Origin: Bacillota bacterium
Lineage (GTDB): Bacteria > Bacillota > Clostridia > Lachnospirales > Lachnospiraceae
Assembly (NCBI GenBank): GCA_023450835.1
Contig: JAEXGM010000052.1
Location: 19,397-83,396 of the forward strand
Direction of reading: 5' to 3'
Length of the DNA stretch: 64,000 bases
Shown: one piece after another, positions 34,849 to 43,549 of the stretch
Numbering within the stretch: the stretch's first letter is position 1
How the letters are laid out: each line of letters opens with the position of its first letter
Position numbers and translations under genes: made by a program
Notes under the pieces: generated by a model
Seen by the model: the letters and a program-made list of their open reading frames with translations, nothing else
What the model was told of the DNA's origin: nothing
Database searches by the model: none

Positions 34849-35078
34849 TACCTCTGGAAAGAATCTACACCGATAGAACAGATGCGCTCATTAAGTCGAA
34901 AGATAGCAAGACAGAGCCGACTAATGTAGAACGAAGTGGATTTGGTGTAGAACATGGCAGAATATATACCAGACGAGAGGGTGAGAACTATATCATTGAA
35001 GGTATACAGTCTACAGATATGCAGGATTATCTGAATCCCCAGTATTCCCCGGGGAATAATTTTCCTTGCAACAAATAG
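34833..35078 (+). CDS. ylzJ: YlzJ-like small protein
   Basis: 81 aa. It begins MLYTVVPLERIYTD and ends with the YlzJ hallmark IEGIQSTDMQDYLNPQYSPG (small beta-rich domain with a conserved DYLNPxYxPG close). The middle is a charged insert. It overlaps tepA, and the RBS (GAAGAGGTGAGAAGG) lies inside tepA, so it is translationally coupled. The tepA-ylzJ-spoIIIE order is conserved in spore-forming Firmicutes. Biochemical function unknown. Confidence 0.8.
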   Translation: MLYTVVPLERIYTDRTDALIKSKDSKTEPTNVERSGFGVEHGRIYTRREGENYIIEGIQSTDMQDYLNPQYSPGNNFPCNK

Positions 35079-35094
35079 GGTTTAAGGGTATAAT
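35066..35094 (+). promoter_or_regulatory. Sigma-A promoter of ftsK/spoIIIE, overlapping the ylzJ end
   Basis: TTGCAA (35066-35071), 17 nt, TATAAT (35089-35094). The ylzJ stop codon lies in the spacer region. It gives ftsK its own promoter and a leader of about 160 nt. Confidence 0.65.
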
Positions 35095-35107
35095 AAAATT
35101 ATGGTAA

Positions 35108-35162
35108 TTCCCTGAAAGAATAAGACGGGAGATGATGGTTTTCCTTCATATTCTTTCAGGAA
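35108..35162 (+). ncRNA. Leader hairpin upstream of ftsK/spoIIIE
   Basis: TTCCCTGAAAGAATA (35108-35122) pairs with TATTCTTTCAGGAA (35149-35162) apart from one bulged C, about 14 bp. No U-tract follows, so it is not a standard terminator. Confidence 0.5.
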
Positions 35163-35261
35163 ATAGTGTGAAGGCATTTTTAATGGCTGTCAAAAGATCG
35201 GGAAAGCAGCAGGCAGCTGCGGTGTTCCGGGTCTATTTTTAAGTTTAGGGAGGGTTTAGGT

Positions 35262-38051
35262 TTGGCTGCCGAAAAAAGAAAAAATAATAGTTCTGCCAGA
35301 AAAAGGACAAGCACTGCCAAAGGGCAAAGCGGCAGAAAGAATATACATAAAGGAAAAAGAAAAGCTGCAAAAAAGGATAATATGTTCAGGGATGAAGTCA
35401 CTCTGGTTACAAGCCTCGTTATTTCACTTCTGTTGATACTTAGTAATTTTAATTTAAGCGGAATAGTCGGAAAGTGGATTAATAGTTTTACATTTGGTAT
35501 GGTGGGCTTCCTTGCCTATTTGCTTCCGTTCTTTCTGTTTTTTTCTGTTGCATTTGGTATTGCAAACAGAGGGAACCGGGCAGCATATGTTAAGATTACC
35601 ACAGCAGCTTTAAGCGGAATTGTTCTGGCTGCCATCATACAATTAATTCAGACAGGATATCCCAAGGGAACAAGGCTTATCGACGTCTATCTGGAATCTG
35701 CCGGCAAAAGAAATGGCGGCGGACTGGTTGGAGGGTTATTGCTCAGTTTGATTAAGCCATTATTTGGTCTGGCAGGCAGCTATGTGGTGCTGTTTGGTAT
35801 TATGGCGGTATTTATTGTCCTGTTTACAGGAAAGTCCCTGTTCAAACCTCTTGGACAAAAGAGTGAAGCAGCCCTTCTTCAAATGAAAGAGATGAAGAGA
35901 TTACGGCAGGAAGAAATATTGGAACAATCCGGCGGGGAAGAGGAAAACCTGCCTAAAAGAAAGGCAAGAATCATCTCCTTCCAAAAGAATAAAGAACAGA
36001 ACGAAAAAAGTGGAGATGCTTTTGCAAATACTGTTTTAGAGAATGAGAAAACAGAAGATGTGATAGAAGGAAGAAAAGGAAAAGCTTCCAGAAAGAAAAA
36101 GGATGAGGGTAAAGCGGCTGTAGAAATGCAGGAAATAACCCCAAGTATGGCGGAAGATTTTCCGATTCAGGAGGCTGACATGGGATTTGTTCTGCATGCG
36201 GAGGCCAGAGCTTCAGAACCTGAATTTATGAAATCAGATAATATCTCAATCATGCCCTTTGCTGACGGGTCACCGGCAGACAGTAATGCGGATATCTTTT
36301 CCGCTTTTGATTTGAAGGTGCAGCAGGAGGCCGATAATGTATTAAAAGAGAAAGAGGAGCAGCAGACAGAGAATGAATTCCCTTTAGGCAGCATGATAGA
36401 AATAGATAGAGCAGAAGAATATAAAGATACTGCGGATGAATATGAGGCATTCCAGGCGGAAGACTTAAAGGATACTCCCGCAAAACGACAGCAGACAGAG
36501 AAAAAAGGCAAAGAGAATGGAACAGCGGAGGAGCTGTCGGGATTAGCCAGTGAGATGAATCTTAATCAGCAGGCTCCGGTAAAGGAATATGTATTCCCTC
36601 CTTTAGACCTTTTGGCGAAACCAAAGGGTAATGCCAAGGGCATTTCTGAGAGAGATTTAAAGGAAACGGCTCTTAAACTCCAAAAGACGCTGGAAAGCTT
36701 TGGCGTAGGCGTTGCGGTTACCAATGTAAGCTGCGGGCCGTCTGTTACCAGATATGAGCTCCTCCCGGAACAAGGAGTTAAGGTAAGCAGAATAACCGGA
36801 CTTGCCGATGATATCAAACTCAATCTGGCAGCGGCAGATATTCGTATTGAAGCTCCTATCCCCGGAAAAGCAGCGGTTGGAATCGAAGTTCCCAATAAAG
36901 ATAATTCAATGGTATTATTCCGCGAACTTATAGACAGCAATGAATTTAAAGGACATCCTTCTGATATTGCCTTTGCTGTGGGAAAGGATATCGGAGGACA
37001 GACCATTGTTACCGATATTGCAAAGATGCCCCATCTGCTTATAGCAGGGGCCACGGGTTCCGGAAAATCCGTATGTATAAACACTTTGATAATGAGTATT
37101 TTATATAAAGCAAACCCTTCTGATGTAAAAATGATCATGGTTGATCCCAAAGTGGTAGAGTTAAGCGTATACAATGGGATTCCCCACTTATTGATACCGG
37201 TAGTTACTGACCCTAAGAAGGCTTCTGCGGCACTTAACTGGGCTGTTATGGAGATGACGGAACGCTATAAGAAATTTGCGGATCTGGGTGTAAGAGATGT
37301 GAAGGGATATAACGATAAGGTTGCTACTGTGGCAGAATATCAGGATGAAAGATATCAGAAGCTGCCTCAGATTGTTATTATAGTAGACGAGCTTGCAGAC
37401 CTTATGATGGTGGCACCCGGAGAAGTGGAGGATGCTATTTGCCGGCTGGCCCAGATGGCTCGTGCGGCAGGACTTCACCTTATCATTGCAACCCAAAGAC
37501 CGTCTGTTAATGTTATTACCGGTCTGATTAAGGCAAATATTCCTTCCAGAATTGCATTTTCCGTATCCTCGGCTATTGACTCCAGAACGATTATCGACGG
37601 CTCCGGTGCAGAAAAGCTTCTCGGTAAGGGAGATATGCTGTTCTTCCCTTCCGGTTATCCCAAACCTGTACGTGTACAGGGAGCATTTATTTCAGATAAG
37701 GAAGTAAGCGAAGTTGTCAGGTTCCTGGCAGAGACCAATAGCGGTGCGGAATATAGTGAGGAAGTTGCCGGTAAGATTGCAAATGCCCAGACGGGAGAGA
37801 ACAGCGCGGTAGCAGGCGGCGGCAGTGAACGGGATGACTATTTTATAGAAGCCGGTAAGTTTATCATTGATAAGGATAAAGCCTCTATCGGAATGCTGCA
37901 GCGAGTATACAAAATCGGCTTTAACAGAGCGGCAAGAATTATGGACCAGCTGGCAGAGGCCGGCGTGGTGGGACCGGAAGAAGGCACGAAACCAAGAAAG
38001 ATATTGATGTCTTTGGAAGAATTTGAGCAGTATGTGGACGAATATTATTAA
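35262..38051 (+). CDS. ftsK: DNA translocase FtsK/SpoIIIE
   Basis: 929 aa. A basic N-terminus and about four membrane helices (roughly 43-190) anchor it at the septum. A long acidic linker (about 205-430) follows, then the alpha/beta motor: Walker A GATGSGKS at 596-603, the VDPKVVELSVYNGIPHLL block, Walker B IVIIVDELADLMM and the ATQRPSVNVITG arm. The C-terminal gamma winged helix (about 860-925, RVYKIGFNRAARIMDQL) reads SRS/KOPS-type polarity sequences. It pumps DNA across division and sporulation septa. Start TTG behind GGGAGGG; this is the only start with an RBS. The tepA-ylzJ context supports a SpoIIIE role. Confidence 0.96.
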   Translation: MAAEKRKNNSSARKRTSTAKGQSGRKNIHKGKRKAAKKDNMFRDEVTLVTSLVISLLLILSNFNLSGIVGKWINSFTFGMVGFLAYLLPFFLFFSVAFGIANRGNRAAYVKITTAALSGIVLAAIIQLIQTGYPKGTRLIDVYLESAGKRNGGGLVGGLLLSLIKPLFGLAGSYVVLFGIMAVFIVLFTGKSLFKPLGQKSEAALLQMKEMKRLRQEEILEQSGGEEENLPKRKARIISFQKNKEQNEKSGDAFANTVLENEKTEDVIEGRKGKASRKKKDEGKAAVEMQEITPSMAEDFPIQEADMGFVLHAEARASEPEFMKSDNISIMPFADGSPADSNADIFSAFDLKVQQEADNVLKEKEEQQTENEFPLGSMIEIDRAEEYKDTADEYEAFQAEDLKDTPAKRQQTEKKGKENGTAEELSGLASEMNLNQQAPVKEYVFPPLDLLAKPKGNAKGISERDLKETALKLQKTLESFGVGVAVTNVSCGPSVTRYELLPEQGVKVSRITGLADDIKLNLAAADIRIEAPIPGKAAVGIEVPNKDNSMVLFRELIDSNEFKGHPSDIAFAVGKDIGGQTIVTDIAKMPHLLIAGATGSGKSVCINTLIMSILYKANPSDVKMIMVDPKVVELSVYNGIPHLLIPVVTDPKKASAALNWAVMEMTERYKKFADLGVRDVKGYNDKVATVAEYQDERYQKLPQIVIIVDELADLMMVAPGEVEDAICRLAQMARAAGLHLIIATQRPSVNVITGLIKANIPSRIAFSVSSAIDSRTIIDGSGAEKLLGKGDMLFFPSGYPKPVRVQGAFISDKEVSEVVRFLAETNSGAEYSEEVAGKIANAQTGENSAVAGGGSERDDYFIEAGKFIIDKDKASIGMLQRVYKIGFNRAARIMDQLAEAGVVGPEEGTKPRKILMSLEEFEQYVDEYY

Positions 38052-38063
38052 AGAGACTTGGAG

Positions 38064-38972
38064 ATGAAGCGGAGAATGAATTCGAAAAAGGGACTGATTT
38101 TAATAAATGCATTTTCTAAACTGAAGTCTGCCATGAATCAACCCATTCGTTTAAAGGAAGAATTAAAAGTGCTTGGTATAGAAAGTGACATTAAACCGTG
38201 CAGTGTAGACACGGCTATGATAATTTCCGGCTGCACCAGTTCCTTTCTTAAAGAATATGATTTTATAATCTATTTGGATAAGGATAAATATACTTCAGCC
38301 CTTCTTGAAAAGACAGGAATGCGGCTGTTTAATTCACATGAAGCGATTCTTACCTGTGACGATAAGATGATGACGCACATCGCACTTTCTGATAAAGGAA
38401 TCAAAATGCCGGATACTATTCCGGGGCTGCTTTGCTATAATAAGGATGCATCCTTACAGGATGTGTTAACCAGAGTAGAATTAATTGAACAGAAACTTGG
38501 TTATCCCTGTGTTATAAAGGAGTGTTACGGTTCTCTCGGTTCGGGAGTATTCAGAGCAAATAACAGGAACGAATTATTATCATATATGGAAAAAGTGAAA
38601 TGCAAAGAGCATCTGTTTCAAAAAATGATAACATCCAGCGAAGGAAGAGATGCAAGAGTAATTGTTATCGGAGGAAAAGTCGTTTGCAGTATGAAGCGAA
38701 TTTCCGACACGGATTTCCGCTCCAATATTGAATTGGGAGGAAGGGCGGAAGTGTTTGACTTACCGCAGTCTTTTAAGGAAGCAGCTGAAAAGGCAGCAAC
38801 TATTTTAAAACTGGATTACTGCGGTATTGATTTATTGTTTGGCGAATCCGATGAACCGATTGTATGTGAGGTGAACTCCAATGCCTTTTTTGGCGGCATG
38901 GAAAGTGTTACCGGTTTTAATGTAGCAGGGGCCTATGCCAGATATATGAAAGAAATTATTTATCAAAGCTAG
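38064..38972 (+). CDS. RimK-like ATP-grasp ligase
   Basis: 302 aa. The N-terminal pre-ATP-grasp part reads KKGLILINAFSKLKSAMNQP and SVDTAMIISGC, then the ATP-grasp core: YPCVIKECYGSLGSGVF (phosphate-binding loop), the EGRDARVIVIGGKVVCSMKR block, and DYCGIDLLFG with VCEVNSNAFFGGMES, where Glu and Asn bind Mg-ATP. RimK-family enzymes add amino acids such as Glu to proteins or small molecules; the substrate here is unknown. Three starts are possible (TTG 38058, ATG 38064, ATG 38076). I prefer 38064, about 8 nt after AAGAG. It starts 13 nt after ftsK and is probably co-transcribed. Confidence 0.8.
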   Translation: MKRRMNSKKGLILINAFSKLKSAMNQPIRLKEELKVLGIESDIKPCSVDTAMIISGCTSSFLKEYDFIIYLDKDKYTSALLEKTGMRLFNSHEAILTCDDKMMTHIALSDKGIKMPDTIPGLLCYNKDASLQDVLTRVELIEQKLGYPCVIKECYGSLGSGVFRANNRNELLSYMEKVKCKEHLFQKMITSSEGRDARVIVIGGKVVCSMKRISDTDFRSNIELGGRAEVFDLPQSFKEAAEKAATILKLDYCGIDLLFGESDEPIVCEVNSNAFFGGMESVTGFNVAGAYARYMKEIIYQS

Positions 38973-39000
38973 GCCGTATTTGAAAACCGGTAAGTTTGCT

Positions 39001-39029
39001 TTGACAAATAGAGCACTTTGTGTTAAGAT
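39001..39029 (+). promoter_or_regulatory. Strong sigma-A promoter of a short transcription unit
   Basis: TTGACA (39001-39006), 17 nt, TAAGAT (39024-39029), with an extended -10 TG at 39021-39022. The predicted start is near 39036. Confidence 0.75.
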
Positions 39030-39074
39030 GACAAAAATAAAAAATTAATATTATTACTGAGAAGAGGTAGAATA

Positions 39075-39131
39075 ATGAATCCTTTTAAGCCTTCCTTCAT
39101 GAATAGGGACGATGATAGGCGGCGCTTATAG
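39075..39131 (+). CDS. Micro-ORF, 18 codons
   Basis: ATG behind GAAGAGGTAG; peptide MNPFKPSFMNRDDDRRRL. It ends inside the first stem described for the surrounding transcript, as an attenuation leader peptide would. No homologue is known to me. It overlaps a second micro-ORF in the +1 frame. Confidence 0.3.
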   Translation: MNPFKPSFMNRDDDRRRL

Positions 39132-39205
39132 CTATGGAAGTACCATAGGTATAAGCGCTTATTTGGCTTGTACCTATGGCGGCGGGATTCTTATATAATC
39201 AGAAC

Positions 39206-39252
39206 AAAAAGCCACCTGGGTATTTTTTTAAATATTCGGGTGGCTTTTTGTT
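39206..39252 (+). terminator. Terminator of the short transcription unit before aspS
   Basis: AAAAAGCCACC (39206-39216) pairs with GGTGGCTTTTT (39239-39249), with further pairing inside and a G/T tail. Confidence 0.85.
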
Positions 39253-39267
39253 TAAGGGGGTGATAAT

Positions 39268-39357
39268 ATGCGGCATACAGATTATGCTGGAAAAGATTTA
39301 GGGAAAAGAAAGTTGGTTGGGAAATACACAAATCTTAAAATATTATCAAGAGCATAG
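39268..39357 (+). CDS. Possible small ORF, 29 codons
   Basis: ATG preceded by AAGGGGGTGATAAT, a good Shine-Dalgarno at normal spacing. The peptide is Lys/Arg-rich (starts MRHTDYAGKDLGKRK). It ends in the first arm of the repeat element at 39352. No homologue recognised; it could be a chance ORF. Confidence 0.25.
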   Translation: MRHTDYAGKDLGKRKLVGKYTNLKILSRA

Positions 39358-39437
39358 TGTAAATTATTGAAAGCATAATTCACACAAGTGCCTGCAAAAT
39401 CCTCGGCCCAATCCTGAGGCGCATTGGAAAGGGCATG
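39352..39437 (+). repeat. Two-hairpin intergenic repeat, family R2, copy a
   Basis: Stem one: GTGTAAATTAT (39357-39367)/ATAATTCACAC (39375-39385) with one mismatch. A weaker second stem around TGCC/GGC is followed by CCTGAGGCGCATTGGAAAGGGCATG. It aligns with copy b at 61326-61414 over the whole length. The stem-one ends differ but remain paired (GTGT/ACAC here, GCAGG/CCTGC in copy b), which indicates selection on RNA or hairpin structure. Confidence 0.7.
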
Positions 39438-39461
39438 ATTATTAGGTTGAAAGGAGTTATT

Positions 39462-40778
39462 ATGAATAATATTGTTGGCAGAACCATTGAAGTGATAGAA
39501 GAAAAAGAACTAAGAGAAAAGACAGGCAGTGTTGCAGAATTTACCGGTTCGGTTTATAAGATAAGAAAAATGAGCGGTTTTTCTTTTGTAATACTAAGAA
39601 CGGCAAGGAATCTTATTCAATGTATATTAGATACCGGTAAAAATTCTTACGAAGAGCTTTGTGAAAATGCCTGCGTTCGGGTAAAAGGAATGGTAAGAAA
39701 AGAAGAAAGAGCCCATGCAGGCTTTGAGATTGATATTCTGGAGGTAGAGATTCTTTCCCGGCCGGCAGCAGAGCCGCCGGTAGTTATCAATAATAAAGAA
39801 GTAAAAGCTTCTCTTGAGACCAGACTGGATTACCGTCCCATTACCCTTAGAAACCAGAAAGAGAGGGCTGTGTTCAAAATACAGGAAGGATTTTTAAATG
39901 GTGCGAGAGAATTTCTAAGGAATCAGAAGTTCACGGAGATACACACGCCTAAGATTGTATTTGCAGGAGTGGAAGGCGGGGCGAATATGTTCAGCCTTGA
40001 GTACTTTGGAAAAGAAGCCTATCTTGCGCAAAGTCCTCAGGCCTTTAAGCAGATGATGGTAGGAGTTTATGACAGAGTGTTTGAAGTCGGTGCCGTTTAC
40101 CGAGCGGAAAAGCATGATACAGCAAGACATCTCAATGAATATATGGGATTGGACCTGGAAATGGGCTATATCAGCAGTTTCTATGAGATAATGGAGTTGG
40201 AAACTGCAATGCTTCAGTCTGTAATGGCATATCTTAAAGAGAATTATAAGGAGGAACTGGAGCTGCTCCTGGTATCACTTCCTGTTATAGAAGAGATTCC
40301 CTCCATATCTTTTAAAGAGGCGAAAGAATGGATACAGAAAGAGTTTAACAGGGAGATAGTGGACTTCCATGATTTTGAACCGGAGGAGGAAAGACTGCTA
40401 TGCCAGTTAGTGAAAGAGAAGACCGGCAGCGAGTTTGTTTTTGTCACTCATTATCCAACGGCTAAGAGACCTTTCTATGCCATGGAAGAAGACAATGACA
40501 GAGAAGTGACTAAGAGCTTTGACTTGCTGTTTCGAGGGATAGAGGTTACCACAGGCGGGCAGCGCATTCATGATTATCATGCACAGGTAGAGAAAATGAA
40601 GGAGCGGGGAATGAATCCGGAGGCTTTTGAAAGTTACCTGATGCTTCACAAATACGGTATTGCTCCTCATGGAGGTCTTGGAATGGGAGTTGAGAGATTC
40701 ACTATGAGTCTGTTAGGCAAGAATAATGTCAGGGAAGCTGCACTTTTCCCCAGAGATATGAATCGGTTGGTACCCTAA
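39462..40778 (+). CDS. aspS: Archaeal-type (probably nondiscriminating) aspartyl-tRNA synthetase
   Basis: 438 aa, far shorter than bacterial AspRS (about 590) because the GAD insertion domain is absent. N-terminal OB-fold anticodon-binding domain (about 10-105) includes GSVYKIRKMSGFSFVILRT. The class II core has motif 2 FEVGAVYRAEKHDTARHLNEY and motif 3 GLGMGVERFTMSLLG followed by NVREAALFPRDMNRL. The ARHLNE form is that of archaeal/AspRS2 enzymes, which often also charge tRNA-Asn and depend on GatCAB. Start ATG at 39462 behind GAAAGGAG; upstream in-frame ATG 39435 lies in the R2 repeat. Confidence 0.85.
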   Translation: MNNIVGRTIEVIEEKELREKTGSVAEFTGSVYKIRKMSGFSFVILRTARNLIQCILDTGKNSYEELCENACVRVKGMVRKEERAHAGFEIDILEVEILSRPAAEPPVVINNKEVKASLETRLDYRPITLRNQKERAVFKIQEGFLNGAREFLRNQKFTEIHTPKIVFAGVEGGANMFSLEYFGKEAYLAQSPQAFKQMMVGVYDRVFEVGAVYRAEKHDTARHLNEYMGLDLEMGYISSFYEIMELETAMLQSVMAYLKENYKEELELLLVSLPVIEEIPSISFKEAKEWIQKEFNREIVDFHDFEPEEERLLCQLVKEKTGSEFVFVTHYPTAKRPFYAMEEDNDREVTKSFDLLFRGIEVTTGGQRIHDYHAQVEKMKERGMNPEAFESYLMLHKYGIAPHGGLGMGVERFTMSLLGKNNVREAALFPRDMNRLVP

Positions 40779-40839
40779 TAGAGAAAGAGGATGTTTAACT
40801 AAGGTCATAATTTAAAATTTATAGTCTTAAACTATATTG

Positions 40840-40890
40840 AAACTCCCAAGGGGCAGAGCAAACTGAAAGGCCTCTTGGGAGTTTTCAAAA
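40840..40890 (+). terminator. Terminator after aspS
   Basis: AAACTCCCAAG (40840-40850) pairs with CTTGGGAGTTT (40874-40884), followed by TCAAAAA. The T-tract is short, and it lies between convergent genes. Confidence 0.6.
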
Positions 40891-40950
40891 ACCTGATTAA
40901 GATGAGCTTCAATTAAGTGTTTCTGGAGAGCTTTAGATGGATATAAAATT

Positions 40951-41616
40951 TTACTTTCTGATAATATTTTCAGAAGCTAATATAGCAAGCAGCTCTGAAG
41001 GGTCATCAATTACAATATCGGCACCTTCTCTTTCTAAAAAGTCTCTGCCGCGAAATCCCCAGGAAACACCGATACAAGGTAAGCCTGCATTGTGGGCGGT
41101 ATGTACATCCACATCGGAATCACCCACAAAGACGGTATTGTCGATAGAGGAACCTAATTCCTGAATTGCTGAATAGACGCAATCGGGAGCGGGTTTTGTG
41201 GGAACACCTGTCCGGTTACCCACAGAGGCGGTTACATAATCAGAAAAATAAAGATGGCATAAATCCTTAACGGCACTGTCATATTTATTGGAAACAACCC
41301 CCACTTTATAGCCCTTAGCTTTCAGTTCTTTTAATAAAGCCATGATACCATCATAGGGTCTTGTCTTTTCGTTTACGTGGGTGGAATAATACTCTTTGTT
41401 ATACTGTAAACAGGTATTAATAAGTTCCTCGGAGGTACCATCCGGTACAGCACGCTTTATAAGCATAACAACTCCATTTCCGACAAACTGCCTGACCTCT
41501 TCCTGGGATCTCTCCGGGAAGTTCATCTTTCTTAAAGCATGGTTTACACCGTCTGCAATATCCTCTAAGGTATTCAGCAGAGTTCCGTCCAGGTCAAATA
41601 GTATTGTGTCATTCAT
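40951..41616 (-). CDS. HAD family hydrolase, phosphoglycolate phosphatase-like
   Basis: 221 aa. Motif I FDLDGTLLNT with nucleophile Asp, a helical cap (about 15-80) including VNHALRKMNFPERS, motif II VVSNK, and motif III/IV Lys plus FVGDSDVDVHTAHNAGLPCIGVSWGFRG. This pattern is that of PGP/Gph-type phosphatases (also PpaX). It may dephosphorylate 2-phosphoglycolate from DNA repair, or pyrophosphate-like substrates; motifs cannot decide. RBS AAGGAGG on the minus strand. Divergent from fhs. Confidence 0.88.
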   Translation of the reverse strand: MNDTILFDLDGTLLNTLEDIADGVNHALRKMNFPERSQEEVRQFVGNGVVMLIKRAVPDGTSEELINTCLQYNKEYYSTHVNEKTRPYDGIMALLKELKAKGYKVGVVSNKYDSAVKDLCHLYFSDYVTASVGNRTGVPTKPAPDCVYSAIQELGSSIDNTVFVGDSDVDVHTAHNAGLPCIGVSWGFRGRDFLEREGADIVIDDPSELLAILASENIIRK

Positions 41617-41789
41617 TTGTTTTCCTCCTTAGTTCGATACTAGAAATTATTATAACCCTTTATCATAGTTTTGGTCAAAATAAAAATTATTAATAAAAGG
41701 AATCTGTAATTATAATGAATGAAGTACTATCTTTCTTACGGGAGGTTGGTATATAATAGAGGCAAAAGCTAACAGGAGGCACTTATAGG

Positions 41790-43460
41790 ATGTTAACGGA
41801 CATAGAGATTGCAAGAAAAGCATCATTGAAACATATCAGGGAGGTTGCGGAAAAGCTTGATATTGCGGAAGATGATCTGGACTATTACGGAAAATATAAA
41901 GCAAAGCTGTCAGATGAATTGTGGGATAAGGTAAAGGATAAGAAGGATGGCAAGTTAATACTGGTAACGGCCATTAACCCTACTCCGGCCGGTGAAGGAA
42001 AAACGACAACTACGGTCGGATTGGGACAGGCACTGGCTTTAAGAGAGAAAAAAGCTGTTATTGCTTTAAGAGAACCTTCTCTTGGACCTTGTTTTGGTGT
42101 AAAAGGAGGAGCGTCCGGCGGAGGATTTTCTCAGGTAGTTCCCATGGAGGATTTAAACCTTCACTTTACCGGAGATTTTCATGCCATTACCTCAGCAAAT
42201 AATCTTCTTGCTGCCATGCTTGATAATCATATTCACCAGGGTAATCAGCTGAATATTGATACCAATCAGATTGTCTGGAAGAGATGCCTTGACATGAATG
42301 ACCGTGCGCTGCGTAATATTGTAGTAGGTCTTGGCAAAAAAATAGACGGAGTGGTAAGAGAAGATCATTTTATTATAACAGTTGCCTCAGAAATAATGGC
42401 GATTCTCTGTCTTGCGGATGATATGGAAGACTTAAAGGCGAGACTGTCCAGAATAATAGTTGCCTATACTTATGAAGGAAAACCGGTTACGGCAAAGGAC
42501 CTGAAAGCAGTAGGCTCTATGGCAGCCCTTTTAAAGGATGCCATAAAACCCAATTTGATACAGACTCTTGAGAATACTCCCGCTATCGTTCATGGCGGTC
42601 CTTTTGCGAATATTGCCCATGGCTGTAACAGCGTAAGAGCAACGAAAACAGCCTTGAAGCTGGCGGATATCGTAGTAACGGAAGCCGGTTTTGGCGCTGA
42701 CTTGGGAGCTGAGAAATTCTTTGATATCAAATGTGTCAGTGCAGGGCTAAAGCCTGACGGAGTTGTCCTGGTCGCAACGGTCCGTGCCTTAAAATATAAC
42801 GGCGGTATGCCGAAGAAAGAGCTTGGGCAGCCTGATTTATCAGCACTTAAGAAAGGAATTGTAAATCTTGAGAAGCATATAGAGAATCTCCAGAATTTCC
42901 AGGTTCCTGTGGTAGTAACTTTGAACCGTTTTTCATCGGATACGGAAGAGGAACTTCAGTTTGTGAAGGAATTCTGTGAAGAGAGAGGCTGTGAATTTGC
43001 TATTTCCGAGGTTTGGGAAAAGGGCGGCGAAGGCGGTCTTGCATTAGCAGATAAAGTAATAGAGATGCTTGATACAAAGAGCAGTAACTTTGCTCCGTTA
43101 TATCCGCTCTCACTTTCTTTAAAGGAGAAAATAGAGACAATCGCAAAGTGCATTTACGGAGCAGCTTCTGTTACCTATGATTCCCAGGCTGAGAAGACAC
43201 TTAAGAAAATCGAAGAGATGGGATATGGCCAGGTTCCGGTTTGTATGGCTAAAAATCAGTATTCTCTTTCCGATGATCCTGCAAAGCTCGGAAGACCGGA
43301 AGGTTTCAATATAAATATCAGAGAGGTGTATTTATCGGCGGGGGCAGGTTTTGTAGTTGCAATAACAGGTACTGTTGTTACCATGCCGGGTCTTCCTCTG
43401 GTACCGGCAGCAGAGCAGATAGATGTTAATGAGGATGGCAATATTATAGGGTTATTTTAA
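41790..43460 (+). CDS. fhs: Formate-tetrahydrofolate ligase
   Basis: 556 aa. Forms 10-formyl-THF from formate, THF and ATP: the entry of formate into one-carbon metabolism and the Wood-Ljungdahl methyl branch. P-loop TPAGEGKTTTTVGLG, then REPSLGPCFGVKGGASGGG, DFHAITSANNLLAAMLDNH, the GFGADLGAEKFFDIKC block, and the C-terminal GAGFVVAITGTVVTMPGLP. Length equals the family norm. RBS AGGAGG. No other Wood-Ljungdahl gene is adjacent. Confidence 0.98.
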   Translation: MLTDIEIARKASLKHIREVAEKLDIAEDDLDYYGKYKAKLSDELWDKVKDKKDGKLILVTAINPTPAGEGKTTTTVGLGQALALREKKAVIALREPSLGPCFGVKGGASGGGFSQVVPMEDLNLHFTGDFHAITSANNLLAAMLDNHIHQGNQLNIDTNQIVWKRCLDMNDRALRNIVVGLGKKIDGVVREDHFIITVASEIMAILCLADDMEDLKARLSRIIVAYTYEGKPVTAKDLKAVGSMAALLKDAIKPNLIQTLENTPAIVHGGPFANIAHGCNSVRATKTALKLADIVVTEAGFGADLGAEKFFDIKCVSAGLKPDGVVLVATVRALKYNGGMPKKELGQPDLSALKKGIVNLEKHIENLQNFQVPVVVTLNRFSSDTEEELQFVKEFCEERGCEFAISEVWEKGGEGGLALADKVIEMLDTKSSNFAPLYPLSLSLKEKIETIAKCIYGAASVTYDSQAEKTLKKIEEMGYGQVPVCMAKNQYSLSDDPAKLGRPEGFNINIREVYLSAGAGFVVAITGTVVTMPGLPLVPAAEQIDVNEDGNIIGLF

Positions 43461-43504
43461 GAATAAGAGATGCGATAATTTGTTAATTGAATGAAAATAG
43501 CAGA

Positions 43505-43549
43505 AAAGAGACTGTTCAGGCTTTTAAAAGGGTTGAGCAGTCTCTTTTT
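43505..43549 (+). terminator. Terminator after fhs
   Basis: AAAGAGACTG (43505-43514) pairs with CAGTCTCTTT (43538-43547), followed by TTC. The stem continues with TCA/TGA. Confidence 0.85.

Larger units (their letters stand above)
39036..39252 (+). ncRNA. Small independent transcript of about 215 nt (sRNA or peptide gene)
   Basis: Bounded by the promoter at 39001 and the terminator ending at 39252. It contains two mutually exclusive stems. Stem one is GCGCTTATA-G-CTATGG with its complement at 39122-39158: 15 bp, one G-G mismatch, 5-nt loop. Stem two is CCATAGGTA (39143-39151) with TACCTATGG (39171-39179). It also contains an 18-codon ORF (39075-39131) with a fair RBS and a 28-codon Gly/Tyr-rich ORF (39112-39198) with a poor one. 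I cannot tell whether the RNA or a peptide is the product. Confidence 0.5.

Noticed and set aside
36566..37174. Minus-strand ORF of 202 codons opposite ftsK
   Set aside because: Lies entirely inside the conserved ftsK motor domain on the other strand, with no RBS or family motif.
38973..39461. T-box riboswitch upstream of the aminoacyl-tRNA synthetase gene
   Set aside because: No T-box core (AGGGTGGNACCGCG-like) sequence is present, and the terminator is followed by about 200 nt of other sequence before aspS.
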